Source of the DNA: Caryophanales bacterium UBA4691
GTDB lineage: Bacteria > Bacillota_I > Bacilli_A > RFN20 > CAG-826
Length of the DNA: 33,450 bases
Assembly (NCBI GenBank): GCA_002404865.1
Contig: DHKP01000015.1
Coordinates: 1-33,450 of the forward strand
Reading direction: 5' to 3'
Part shown: positions 11,061 through 17,786 of the stretch, one piece after another
Position numbering within the stretch: position 1 is the first letter of the stretch
Layout of the letters: every line of letters starts with the position of its first letter
Notes under the pieces: generated by a model
Seen by the model: only the letters and a program-made list of their open reading frames with translations
Database searches by the model: none
Told to the model about the DNA's origin: nothing
Made by a program: the position numbers and the translations under genes

Positions 11061-11354
11061 TTGTATTTTAAGAAAATGAGGGAGCGTCATTAATCATGAA
11101 AATTTTCTTGAAAGAACAGAAAAAGAACGCCAATGAATTCGATTCTCTCATCGCTATTGCCCCAAAAATAAAATGGACCGTTACCGCTTATCGCCGGTTT
11201 TTTGATGTTAGCTAACAAGATTTTTTACCATAAGCCTTTGCGAGCGAATGCCTTTAAAAACGGATTGAATCAACACACATCTTCGAAAATCAAAGGTCAC
11301 TTAAGGATGTGAAAGAAGTTTTTCAATTAGGAAACGATAAAAGAATCCCCAATG
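11061..11354. other. Intergenic stretch without a supported gene
   Basis: Between the divergent PFOR promoter and the terminator of the next gene. The longest start-to-stop reading is a 39-codon plus-strand ORF at 11096-11215 with GAGGGAG 11 nt upstream, which is longer than ideal spacing. It has no recognisable family and chance length, so I do not call it a gene. Confidence 0.5.
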
Positions 11355-11398
11355 CAAAAAAACTAAAAGCAAGAACGTCAATTGGCTTTTTTGCTTTT
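11355..11398 (-). terminator. Probable terminator overlapping the 3' end of the small basic-protein gene
   Basis: On the minus strand AAAAGCAA (11391-11398, inside the last codons) pairs with TTGCTTTT (11365-11372) around an 18-nt loop, followed by AG and a T7 run (11355-11361). The stem is AT-rich and the loop long, so it is only moderately convincing. Confidence 0.5.
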
Positions 11399-11836
11399 GA
11401 GTAGGCGCTTTGCTTTTCTACGTAATGATAATTCACGAATGACAAGTTTCTTAAGCAAGCGCATATCGTGATCGGAAAGGGAAATCGAGGTGTCGACTAG
11501 CCCCCCTGCATTCGTCATTTTCGCATAGACAAAACTCGCCACAGTGGGGTATTCCGCCATTTCTTTTTTGCGAACCACCTCATAGTGGCGGGGATTTTCT
11601 TTCCTTTTTTGTTCTTCTTTTTGGATCATTTCCTCAATCGCGGGAAGAAGGTCTTTCATATTTACGCTAGGATCCATCAGTAAAACGGGGTTAACTGAGG
11701 AAAGGTTATCCGCCAAAACATCTGGATAAACCCCGATCCCTTCTCCTAGCATATCAAGGGAAACATATTTTCTTTTGCTTTCTCTTTTCAAATAAGAAGC
11801 AGCTTTTTTAATATTGATTAACGTCACTCGTTTCAT
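11378..11836 (-). CDS. Conserved-looking small basic protein, possible winged-helix segment at the N terminus
   Basis: 152 residues from the ATG at 11836, with no signal peptide or membrane segment. I do not recognise a named family. The N-terminal third (IKKAASYLKRESKRKYVSLDMLGEGIGVYPDVLADNLSSVNP) has the spacing and pattern of a winged helix such as the N-terminal domain of Rex (VSSEELAEALGVSPAQVRKDLS), which would make it DNA-binding; this is a visual resemblance only. The middle is charged helix (EEMIQKEEQKRKENPRHYEVV), and the C-terminus is strongly basic (RRKAKRLLKSKKAN). A longer reading from 11896 adds 20 residues without conserved features. The ATG at 11836 lies 9 nt after a perfect TATAAT, so translation may be nearly leaderless (GGA 6 nt upstream). 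It stands alone between two terminators. Confidence 0.6.
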   Translation of the reverse strand: MKRVTLINIKKAASYLKRESKRKYVSLDMLGEGIGVYPDVLADNLSSVNPVLLMDPSVNMKDLLPAIEEMIQKEEQKRKENPRHYEVVRKKEMAEYPTVASFVYAKMTNAGGLVDTSISLSDHDMRLLKKLVIRELSLRRKAKRLLKSKKAN

Positions 11837-11845
11837 ACGCGTTCC

Positions 11846-11851
11846 ATTATA
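11846..11851 (-). promoter_or_regulatory. -10 box abutting the start codon of the small basic-protein gene
   Basis: A perfect TATAAT on the minus strand, followed by GGAACGCGT and then ATG. The transcript would begin within about 3 nt of the start codon, the same geometry as at uvrA. No TTGACA-like -35 is visible at 17 bp. Confidence 0.45.
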
Positions 11852-11919
11852 TCGAGGATGGGCACGAATTTTTAGGGAGAAAAGAAAAATAGGCAATTAA
11901 GAAGAAAAATTATTATGGA

Positions 11920-11954
11920 CAATAAAACCCTCCACTAAGCTAGTAGAGGGTTCT
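11920..11954 (-). terminator. Rho-independent terminator after the InlB-repeat lipoprotein
   Basis: On the minus strand ACCCTCTACTA and TTAGTGGAGGGT form a strong stem around a 2-nt core loop, followed by TTTATTGT. It begins a few nt after the 11962 stop. Confidence 0.85.
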
Positions 11955-11961
11955 TTGCGAT

Positions 11962-13467
11962 TTATTTCAGTTTCACCTTAATGGCGGGGCGAACTCCGTT
12001 ATAGGTGTGGCTTAGCCACTCTCCATACGTTCCATCGCTATTGACGAGAATTACCTTTGTTTTCTCGTTGCCGCTGCTTCGAGTCGCCCACTGCGCTTTT
12101 TCTTCTGGCGGAAGTTCGCGATAGTTGATAACAAAGTCGGTTATAGCAGCGATACGATCCTCTTCTTTTGGAAGGTATTTGTCGCATTCCTCCTTGCTTA
12201 AAAAGAAGAATTTGTCGTTATATTGCGTATGCGGTTGAAGAATTGCTTCTTCCTCTTCGTTTAAGAAAAGGTCGCTGTCTTTGAAGCCGTTTCCAAAACC
12301 ATAGTCGCCGCTATATTCCGTCTTCATGCTATTCAACCACGCCCGGTAATAGGAATGTTCGTATTCGTTTGGGCGGACCGCTTTCCCGTCAATCGTCCTA
12401 TCGTCTAAGTTCCAAGAACAGAAATGGGTGTTGATCACTTTTTCCGTGAGGCAAATCGCTTCGTTATCGCTGATTTTTATTGTCTTCCAGCGAAGTGGCT
12501 CAAGCTTAAAGAAATAGTCTTTATTTACTATTACCTTGGTTTTTCCATCATGGAAATAGTGAGGTTTATCATAGCTAGCGTAAGCTTTCCCCCATCGAAG
12601 TTTACGGTAACGGAATCCACCGTATTCGTAATAACTGACTCTTTCTCTATTTTCATACACTTTCTTGCCTTTTTCTTCTATTTTCTTTGCAAGAAGGGGG
12701 TCGACGACCGCCGTCTGAGGATATAGTCCAAAATAATTGAAATCAAAATCTTCTTTTGTTTCCCATTTTGCGAGCAAGCTCGCGTGGTCTGGGATATTCC
12801 AAATGCCTTCTTTATCGATTTGCTTTCCATTGTAATACCAGCCAAGGAAACGGTGTTTGGAAGTATAATCGATTGGCTCTGGTAGTTCATATTTTTCTCC
12901 AAAAGTAACCATTAAAGGCTCTAAAGGGATATTAAGAGTGGCGTCGACAAAATTAAGATGGATATTACTCGCTACATAATCCGCGTACAAAGAGGTCGCA
13001 GCCAAAACAGATTGATTGGCAAAATCCCACTTTTTCGTAAGCTCCTCGTCAAGGAACCACCCTTTGATGTTTAACGTAGCGAAAGTCGGCTCTTCTACTT
13101 TCTCACCCATTTTCACATTGACGACCTTCAATAGCTCTTTGCCGCAAAAGAAATTGACAGGAAGGTGTTTGCATTCGAATTCACCAGCGTCAAGAATGGT
13201 TCCGTCGTTAAATTCAATAATAAGGTGACCGCGTTCATCGATACGGGTGGATTTAATCGTATTATCTTTCTTCCCTGGTTTTTTGTTAGGCTCTTTTGGG
13301 GAACCTGCCTTAACCCATTCAAAATAGGATAATTCACCACCTGCTTGGCGATAAATGACATAGGCTTGATATTTATTCTCAAAGTTATTCGGAGAAATAG
13401 AGCAACCCATCACCATAAATGATCCCATCATCGCAAGGACAAATAGTTTTAAATTCATTTTCTTCAT
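11962..13467 (-). CDS. Surface lipoprotein with InlB-type repeats and a DUF6273-like C-terminal domain
   Basis: 501 residues. A lipoprotein signal, MKKMNLKLFVLAMMGSF, ends in lipobox VMGC with Cys22, so it is anchored outside the membrane. Next is a short YQAYVIYRQAGGELSYFEWVKAG segment, the type found at the N terminus of many Bacillota lipoproteins. Residues about 100-215 hold two InlB/Listeria-Bacteroides (Flg_new) repeats, seen as KGWFLDEELTKKWDF and HRFLGWYYNGKQID...LLAKWE. From about 245 to the end, YFGLYPQT...LEPLRWKTI...WLSHTYNGVRPAIKVKL has the landmarks of DUF6273 domains (period-like core, closing GVRPAI). The role is unknown; such proteins are exposed and may bind host or carbohydrate ligands. 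The start is fixed by AAGGAG (13475-13480) with 7 nt spacing. The terminator follows directly, so it is monocistronic. Confidence 0.8.
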   Translation of the reverse strand: MKKMNLKLFVLAMMGSFMVMGCSISPNNFENKYQAYVIYRQAGGELSYFEWVKAGSPKEPNKKPGKKDNTIKSTRIDERGHLIIEFNDGTILDAGEFECKHLPVNFFCGKELLKVVNVKMGEKVEEPTFATLNIKGWFLDEELTKKWDFANQSVLAATSLYADYVASNIHLNFVDATLNIPLEPLMVTFGEKYELPEPIDYTSKHRFLGWYYNGKQIDKEGIWNIPDHASLLAKWETKEDFDFNYFGLYPQTAVVDPLLAKKIEEKGKKVYENRERVSYYEYGGFRYRKLRWGKAYASYDKPHYFHDGKTKVIVNKDYFFKLEPLRWKTIKISDNEAICLTEKVINTHFCSWNLDDRTIDGKAVRPNEYEHSYYRAWLNSMKTEYSGDYGFGNGFKDSDLFLNEEEEAILQPHTQYNDKFFFLSKEECDKYLPKEEDRIAAITDFVINYRELPPEEKAQWATRSSGNEKTKVILVNSDGTYGEWLSHTYNGVRPAIKVKLK

Positions 13468-13474
13468 AAAATAA

Positions 13475-13526
13475 CTCCTTCTAATTTAAATTTAATCATT
13501 GTGCTTGCTCGAGCAGCAAAATCATA
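13475..13526 (-). promoter_or_regulatory. Lipoprotein promoter region with palindromic operator-like site
   Basis: On the minus strand: TATGAT -10 at 13521-13526 (a weak TTCAAT -35 17 bp upstream), then TGCTCGAGCA, a perfect 10-bp palindrome at 13506-13515 where the +1 would fall, then AAGGAG at 13475-13480. A palindrome at +1 is a plausible repressor site; the regulator is unknown. Confidence 0.4.
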
Positions 13527-14014
13527 AATTAAAGCAAAAGGATATTGAAGCAAAAAATGCGATGTTTTCTATATTTTTTATGATTTTAATTTTTTTATTT
13601 ATTCTTATTTTGAATTATTCTAATTAAATAAATTACAAAAATATAATTTTACTATTTAATTATTAAAATATCCGATAATAATTGTTTTTTTGGGAAACAT
13701 TGCCCAAAATCCCTAAAACGAAATTTCACTTAATTAACATCTAATCTATTTAGCGAAAAGGAAAAATAGTATTTTTTTTGAAATTTCTTTAAATTTTTGA
13801 AAATTATTTTCCTTTTTAGCTCCAATTCAAAAACCCTAAGACAAACCAATATCGTAAGTCATTATCGATATTTAGACACTTATAACTATTTTGTTCATTT
13901 TTATTTTTATCCCGTTTTGTATCAGTAATTTAAAATGCCTAAGAAGGCGCAGCGACAAATCGTTCTATCTTCATTCTTAAGATTTTCTTCAACACATAGA
14001 GACATATTTGATTT
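13527..14014. other. Very AT-rich intergenic stretch
   Basis: Nearly 490 bp with long A/T runs (about 13560-13680 and 13760-13920) and no coding reading with support. It lies between the ends of a leftward lipoprotein promoter and the 3' end of the BspA-type gene. The only terminator-like element is a weak GCCT/AGGC hairpin near 13935-13948 followed on the minus strand by ATTTTAAATT. Confidence 0.5.
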
Positions 14015-15247
14015 TCATTTTGCCCAAGTAATCTCTATTTTGCAGCCGATTTTCCAAGAGCTCTTCCAGCTTTGCATCGGTCCACGTAACTTGCTAAAAA
14101 TCACTTTTTTGAGCGATTCGCACCCTATAAACAGTTTGGTACCTACTTCATCTGGCGCCCCTAATATTGTCACCTCTACTAAAGACTCGCAGTTACGGAA
14201 TATTTCGCTCCCTAATTCATCTACGCTGCTAGGGATGGTGATGGAGCGAAGAGATTTGCATTCTTGAAAAGCAGAATTTGAAATCCTTTCAACCGTATCA
14301 GGGATAACAATCTTCGTTAAATAAGAATTATAAGAAAAGGAATTCCTGCCAATCTCTACTACATTCTCCGGAACGACATATTCCTCCGCGCTTCTTCCGC
14401 TAGGATAAACGATGACTTTCCTTCCGTATCGCTCTTTCGGCGTTTCCTTTTCTTTTGAATAGAGGACTCCATCGATTGACTTAAATAGCGGATTGTTTTC
14501 ATCCACCTCGATTGAATCTAACAATTTGCAGTCGCTAAAGGCACCATAACCAATAGAAGTGATTGTTGCGGGGATTTTGATCGATTTCAAAGAGAAACAA
14601 TGCAAGAAAGCAAATTCCCTAATCGAAGTAACATCAGAGGGGATCAAAAATGAATCTGCGCGCTTTTTAGGCGGAAAGACCAATAATTCATTATCATCTT
14701 TTTTCTCTATATGGAACAAAACACCATCGATTGACTTATAGCGCTTATTTTGCGGAGACACGTAAATAGAAGTAAGGCTTTTTATCCCTTTAAACGCTTC
14801 AGATCCTATCTCTATTATGGTAGAAGGCAATGAAACGCTTTCAATAAATGAATTTCCGGAAAAAGCTTGATGCGCAATCTGTTTTACGGCAAGTCCTTTG
14901 TAGTGAGAAGGTATAACAAGCTTTCGCGCGTTTACGTATTTTTCATTAACATCGTCCTTAAACCCGGTTACCGTATAAAAACGATTGTTTTCGTATTTAT
15001 CAAATTCCAATAATTCCTGCGATTCGCTTTTTTCTTCTATAGGAGGAGCAATTTCTCCGCTATTACCCCCTGAACTAGACCCACTAGAAGAGGAAGATTC
15101 TTGATTCCCATTAGAGGTCTCTATGGGGTAAGAAGAGGAATTCCTATCATGATTAGAATTAGAACTTTGTTGATTAGGTCGGCACCCTACTAAAAATAAA
15201 ATTGGCAAAAACGGAAATAAATATATGTACATTTTTCTATTTTTCAT
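14015..15247 (-). CDS. BspA-type leucine-rich-repeat lipoprotein
   Basis: 410 residues from the ATG at 15247. The signal MKNRKMYIYLFPFLPILF leads to lipobox LVGC with Cys22, followed by a Ser/Gly/Asn-rich linker (about 25-70), typical of exposed surface proteins. Then come BspA-like LRR_5 repeats, seen as repeated IPxxVTSIxxxAFxxCxSLKSI units: QIAHQAFSGNSFIESVSLPSTIIEIGSEAF, SIREFAFLHCFSLKSIKIP, SIGYGAFSDCKLLDSIEV, EIGRNSFSYNSYLTKIVIP, ISNSAFQECKSLRSITIP and so on. Two YKSIDGVLFxxEK inserts are typical of this family. BspA proteins of anaerobes and host-associated bacteria often bind host matrix. An upstream TTG reading (15289) adds 14 residues before the signal and is rejected. The last repeat stops short with a basic, aromatic tail, possibly natural. 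No strong Shine-Dalgarno (GAGAAG, 7 nt). Confidence 0.85.
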   Translation of the reverse strand: MKNRKMYIYLFPFLPILFLVGCRPNQQSSNSNHDRNSSSYPIETSNGNQESSSSSGSSSGGNSGEIAPPIEEKSESQELLEFDKYENNRFYTVTGFKDDVNEKYVNARKLVIPSHYKGLAVKQIAHQAFSGNSFIESVSLPSTIIEIGSEAFKGIKSLTSIYVSPQNKRYKSIDGVLFHIEKKDDNELLVFPPKKRADSFLIPSDVTSIREFAFLHCFSLKSIKIPATITSIGYGAFSDCKLLDSIEVDENNPLFKSIDGVLYSKEKETPKERYGRKVIVYPSGRSAEEYVVPENVVEIGRNSFSYNSYLTKIVIPDTVERISNSAFQECKSLRSITIPSSVDELGSEIFRNCESLVEVTILGAPDEVGTKLFIGCESLKKVIFSKLRGPMQSWKSSWKIGCKIEITWAK

Positions 15248-15295
15248 CGTGTTCTTCTCGCTTTCACCATTACTTGTAATCCTATTCAAAAATAA

Positions 15296-15312
15296 AGGAA
15301 ATGGAATTTCCT
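15296..15312. promoter_or_regulatory. Inverted repeat upstream of the BspA-type gene
   Basis: AGGAAAT-GGA-ATTTCCT, perfect 7-bp arms around 3 nt, 49 bp before the BspA-type start codon. It may be an operator or a hairpin in the leader. Confidence 0.35.
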
Positions 15313-15350
15313 ACACTAAAAAATAGAAATAACTCTACTCGCCATAGAGA

Positions 15351-15368
15351 AGATGGGCATGCTCATCT
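15351..15368. promoter_or_regulatory. 18-bp near-perfect palindrome in a divergent intergenic region
   Basis: AGATGGGCATGCTCATCT is symmetric about GCATGC with one G-T exception. It lies between the divergent BspA-type lipoprotein (minus) and ATPase (plus) genes and could be a dimeric regulator site for either. Confidence 0.35.
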
Positions 15369-15423
15369 CTGGACTTATGGCTATCACTCATTTAGTTCGT
15401 CTTTGCGATGGCATTCACACGAA

Positions 15424-15485
15424 AAATGCCTTTTCCGGGTATCAAAATGAAAAAATTGTAAAAAAGATACCCTTAAACGCGATTT
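15424..15485 (+). repeat. Hairpin repeat, copy A (upstream of the ATPase)
   Basis: Arms GGGTATC (15437-15443) and GATACCC (15466-15472) enclose a 22-nt A-rich loop. The 46 bp from 15432 to 15477 are identical, in the same orientation, to 16874-16919. The outer arms differ: the left arm here, AAATGCCTTTT (15424-15434), is the exact reverse complement of the right arm of copy B, while the right arm here, AAACGCGATTT (15475-15485), complements the left arm of copy B with one mismatch. It ends 30 nt before the ATPase start. Confidence 0.85.
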
Positions 15486-15515
15486 TTCTTCATAATAATG
15501 TTACTGGTGATGCAT

Positions 15516-16763
15516 ATGGAAGACAAAATTTTCATAAGAGAGAAATATCTGCAAAGAATTAGGCCTTTTTACCAAAGCGATATTGTCAAAGTGATTACAG
15601 GAATAAGAAGATGCGGTAAATCCTTCTTATTGAAATCAATCATTTCGGAATTGAAAAAATCTGCAGTTCCTGCCGATAGGATTATTTATCTGCCGCTTGA
15701 TAGAAGAGGCTTTAAAATCATAAAAACGCCTGAACAGCTTGAAGCAAAAATCGAATCTTACATTAAAGATGAAGGAAAATATTATCTTTTTATTGATGAA
15801 GTGCAAAACGTTGAAGGTTTTGAATCAGTGATTTTGTCTTATCAAGAAGAAGGGTATTCCATTTTTCTAACTGGATCTAATTCCTATTTGCTGAGCGATG
15901 AAATTTCTACGAAATTGACTGGAAGGTATTTGACGTTTGAAACGTATCCATTGGATTTTAAAGAATATGTCGAAATGAAAAAGTTTTTAAGGAAGGATGT
16001 TGATGAGGACATTGATAAAGAGTTCAAGGAGTACGTTTTGAATGGGGGTTTCCCAAAATCTTTGGAATTCGATAGCATGTCGGCAAGACAATTTTATACA
16101 CGAGAAATCGTTCAAGAAATTCTTAAAAAAGATGTGAAAAGTAGAAACAGGGTTTCAAATGTCGCGGTATTTGAAAGGGTTCAAAACTTTGTATTAAATA
16201 ATTATTCGTCCGAAATAACGATATCAAATATAGTGGATGAGCTTACTAAGCATGGGATCAACACGAAACCATCTACAGTTAGAAAATATATAAATTATCT
16301 TGAGAGTGCGAAGATAATTTATGAGTGCAATAGATTTGACTTAAAGAGCAAAAAATCCCTTAAAAAGGAGAACAAATATTATCTAGCGGACTTGTCTTTG
16401 TATTTTTCCTTGAATACAAACAATCAGCTAAATTACGGGCCTTCATTGGAGAATGTTATCTATCTTTATCTTGCTAGTAATGGCTACCAAGTTAGCATAG
16501 GCAAAATTGGCAATTTAGAATGTGATTTTATCATTAGAAACAGTAACCAGGAATACGCATACATTCAGGTGACGTATACGCTTCAAGGCGAAGACGCTAA
16601 AGCGACAAACAAAATTAAAGAAAGAGAATATAGACCTTTCAGGTATATTCGTGATGGGTATCCAAGATACATTATTTCTTTAGATAAATATAGAGACCAA
16701 CAAGAAGGCGCAAAACACATCAATGCCATTGATTTGATGTTAGGCAAAGAGCGCTTAATATAA
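15516..16763 (+). CDS. AAA_14/DUF4143-family ATPase
   Basis: 415 residues from the ATG at 15516. AAA+-type P-loop protein: Walker A GIRRCGKS (29-36), Walker B YLFIDEVQ (about 90-97), sensor-like LTGSNSYLL (about 118-126), then TGRYLTFETYPLDFKEY, the conserved GRY...PLxFxEY block of this family. The C-terminal half (DUF4143) has LNNYSSEITISNIV...PSTVRKYINYLESAKIIYECNRFD, a winged-helix-like segment, followed by KKYYLADLSL-type and nuclease-like ECDFIIRN...YIQVTYTL strands, the usual end of the family. Function is unknown; such genes are multi-copy and patchy in gut bacteria and archaea. The start is chosen for GGTGA 5 nt upstream; two in-frame ATGs (15498, 15510) are alternatives. It is a single-gene unit flanked by the two hairpin repeats, which suggests mobility. 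Confidence 0.9.
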   Translation: MEDKIFIREKYLQRIRPFYQSDIVKVITGIRRCGKSFLLKSIISELKKSAVPADRIIYLPLDRRGFKIIKTPEQLEAKIESYIKDEGKYYLFIDEVQNVEGFESVILSYQEEGYSIFLTGSNSYLLSDEISTKLTGRYLTFETYPLDFKEYVEMKKFLRKDVDEDIDKEFKEYVLNGGFPKSLEFDSMSARQFYTREIVQEILKKDVKSRNRVSNVAVFERVQNFVLNNYSSEITISNIVDELTKHGINTKPSTVRKYINYLESAKIIYECNRFDLKSKKSLKKENKYYLADLSLYFSLNTNNQLNYGPSLENVIYLYLASNGYQVSIGKIGNLECDFIIRNSNQEYAYIQVTYTLQGEDAKATNKIKEREYRPFRYIRDGYPRYIISLDKYRDQQEGAKHINAIDLMLGKERLI

Positions 16764-16810
16764 TATTGCACGCACATTAATATGGTTGCGGAAACGATTT
16801 GTTTAAGAAG

Positions 16811-16837
16811 ACAAAGGAAAAGCAATTCTTTGTTTTT
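16811..16837 (+). terminator. Terminator after the ATPase gene
   Basis: ACAAAG (16811-16816) and CTTTGT (16828-16833) with an 11-nt loop, followed by TTTT. The stem is short, but the position, 48 nt after the stop, fits. Confidence 0.5.
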
Positions 16838-16865
16838 AAGAAGCAACCGAATCTATATTTTTGAT

Positions 16866-16927
16866 AAATGGCGTTTCCGGGTATCAAAATGAAAAAATTG
16901 TAAAAAAGATACCCTTAAAAGGCATTT
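16866..16927 (+). repeat. Hairpin repeat, copy B (downstream of the ATPase)
   Basis: Same core as copy A (46 bp identical, 16874-16919): GGGTATC (16879-16885) and GATACCC (16908-16914). Outer arms are AAATGGCGTTT (16866-16876) and AAAAGGCATTT (16917-16927). Self-pairing of these arms has two mismatches, while pairing with the arms of copy A is equal or better. Slightly further out, GAT/ATC extends the self-paired stem here and GAA/TTC does so in copy A. Confidence 0.85.
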
Positions 16928-17609
16928 ATCTTATTGAAAAGTGGGCTTTTGTTGTTCCTCTCGTGTTTATTGGGATCGCGAGGATATGTCTATCAAGGCG
17001 AACAGGATTTTTTATGATTGAGTCGTTAGATTTATCAAGATAAATTTCCGTCTTGGAAGGCATCAATTTAAGAAGCATAAAAAACAGATTGCCATGTTAT
17101 CGCAGCATCTTATTGAAAAGCAAGGCGCACGAAGCGAAGGATTGATTTCTTTGCTGAGTGAGTGACCCATTGGATCGAAGACCAAGCGTTTTGTAGAAAT
17201 AAGCTTTTCTCTTTTCGTACTCAATGAGATTCTCTTAAAGAGATTTAGATGTTTTCAATATGTCTGCCCATTCGAAAAGGAAAATTAACTCGAAAAAGAG
17301 CCATTTTTCATTAGAAAATCGAAGTTCTAGGGCGTTTTACTTAGTAAAGGGCATTGTCTCTGTCAAAAATCGTAAGTTCAATTAGATTCTTTAGATACCA
17401 GTTCTTGTTTTATCCGCATTCGGGGTACCTGGAATCGAACCTAGGCCTCGGGTTGAAATCCTCTAGTGACCTCCACCTATTCCAGAATCGAAAAGCCTCA
17501 ACCTGCGTGAGGCTGAGGCTCTATTTTGACGGCTTTTGCCATCGTTTTAACTTCTCTACGCCCATGGTAATCACTATATCGCCATACATAGAAAGGAATA
17601 ATCACTTAA
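16928..17609. other. Intergenic stretch with a terminator and a tRNA-like fold, no supported gene
   Basis: About 680 bp. On the plus strand 16938-17165 reads as 75 codons broken by one TGA (17019-17021), with no family I recognise; its length is within chance. On the minus strand 17421-17487 contains a T-arm-like GGTTCGATTCC and a TACCCC reminiscent of a tRNA 3' half, and CTGGAAT pairs with ATTCCAG across it, but no matching acceptor 5' strand exists. The hairpin at 17494-17514 is listed separately. Confidence 0.45.
17490..17514 (-). terminator. Likely terminator of the tRNA-Lys transcript
   Basis: On the minus strand AGCCTCA (17508-17514) and TGAGGCT (17494-17500) form a perfect 7-bp GC-rich stem with a 7-nt loop, followed by TTTC. 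It lies about 95 nt after the tRNA-Lys 3' end. The T run is short. Confidence 0.5.
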
Positions 17610-17685
<76 letters not shown>

Positions 17686-17695
17686 AGCGCGGACT

Positions 17696-17724
17696 ATCAT
17701 ATACTAAAAGGGCAGTAACCGCAA
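17696..17724 (-). promoter_or_regulatory. tRNA-Lys promoter
   Basis: On the minus strand TTGCGG (17719-17724), a 17-bp spacer, then TATGAT (17696-17701), 10 nt before the tRNA 5' end. It also means tRNA-Lys does not depend on read-through from the opp operon. Confidence 0.7.
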
Positions 17725-17745
17725 GGAGTTTCTTATAAGGAGAAT

Positions 17746-17772
17746 AGGGACGTTATTTAACGTTTTTGCCCT
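17746..17772 (-). terminator. Hairpin after the RDD gene
   Basis: AGGG-ACGTTA-TT-TAACGT-(5 nt)-CCCT on the plus strand: a 6-bp perfect stem extended by a 4-bp outer stem across a bulge, starting 14 nt past the RDD stop. There is no good T run on the minus strand (ATTCT), so termination is uncertain. Confidence 0.35.
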
Positions 17773-17786
17773 TATAGGAGCGAGGC

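Noticed and set aside
11096..11215. 39-codon plus-strand ORF with GAGGGAG upstream
   Set aside because: RBS spacing of 11 nt, chance length, no recognisable family and no clear promoter.
15428..15480. CRISPR-like reading of the repeats flanking the ATPase
   Set aside because: Only two copies 1.4 kb apart, palindromic with a long A-rich loop, and no cas genes nearby.
15353..15562. Plus-strand reading sharing the peptide SGYQNEKIVKKIPL with another at 16861-17043
   Set aside because: The shared peptide comes only from the 46-bp identical hairpin core. Neither reading has an RBS or other protein-like sequence, and the first runs into the ATPase gene in a different frame.
16938..17165. 75-codon plus-strand frame with one internal TGA, possibly a decayed gene
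   Set aside because: Open length on each side of the TGA (27 and 47 codons) is within chance, no family is recognisable, and TGA is a normal stop in this genome.
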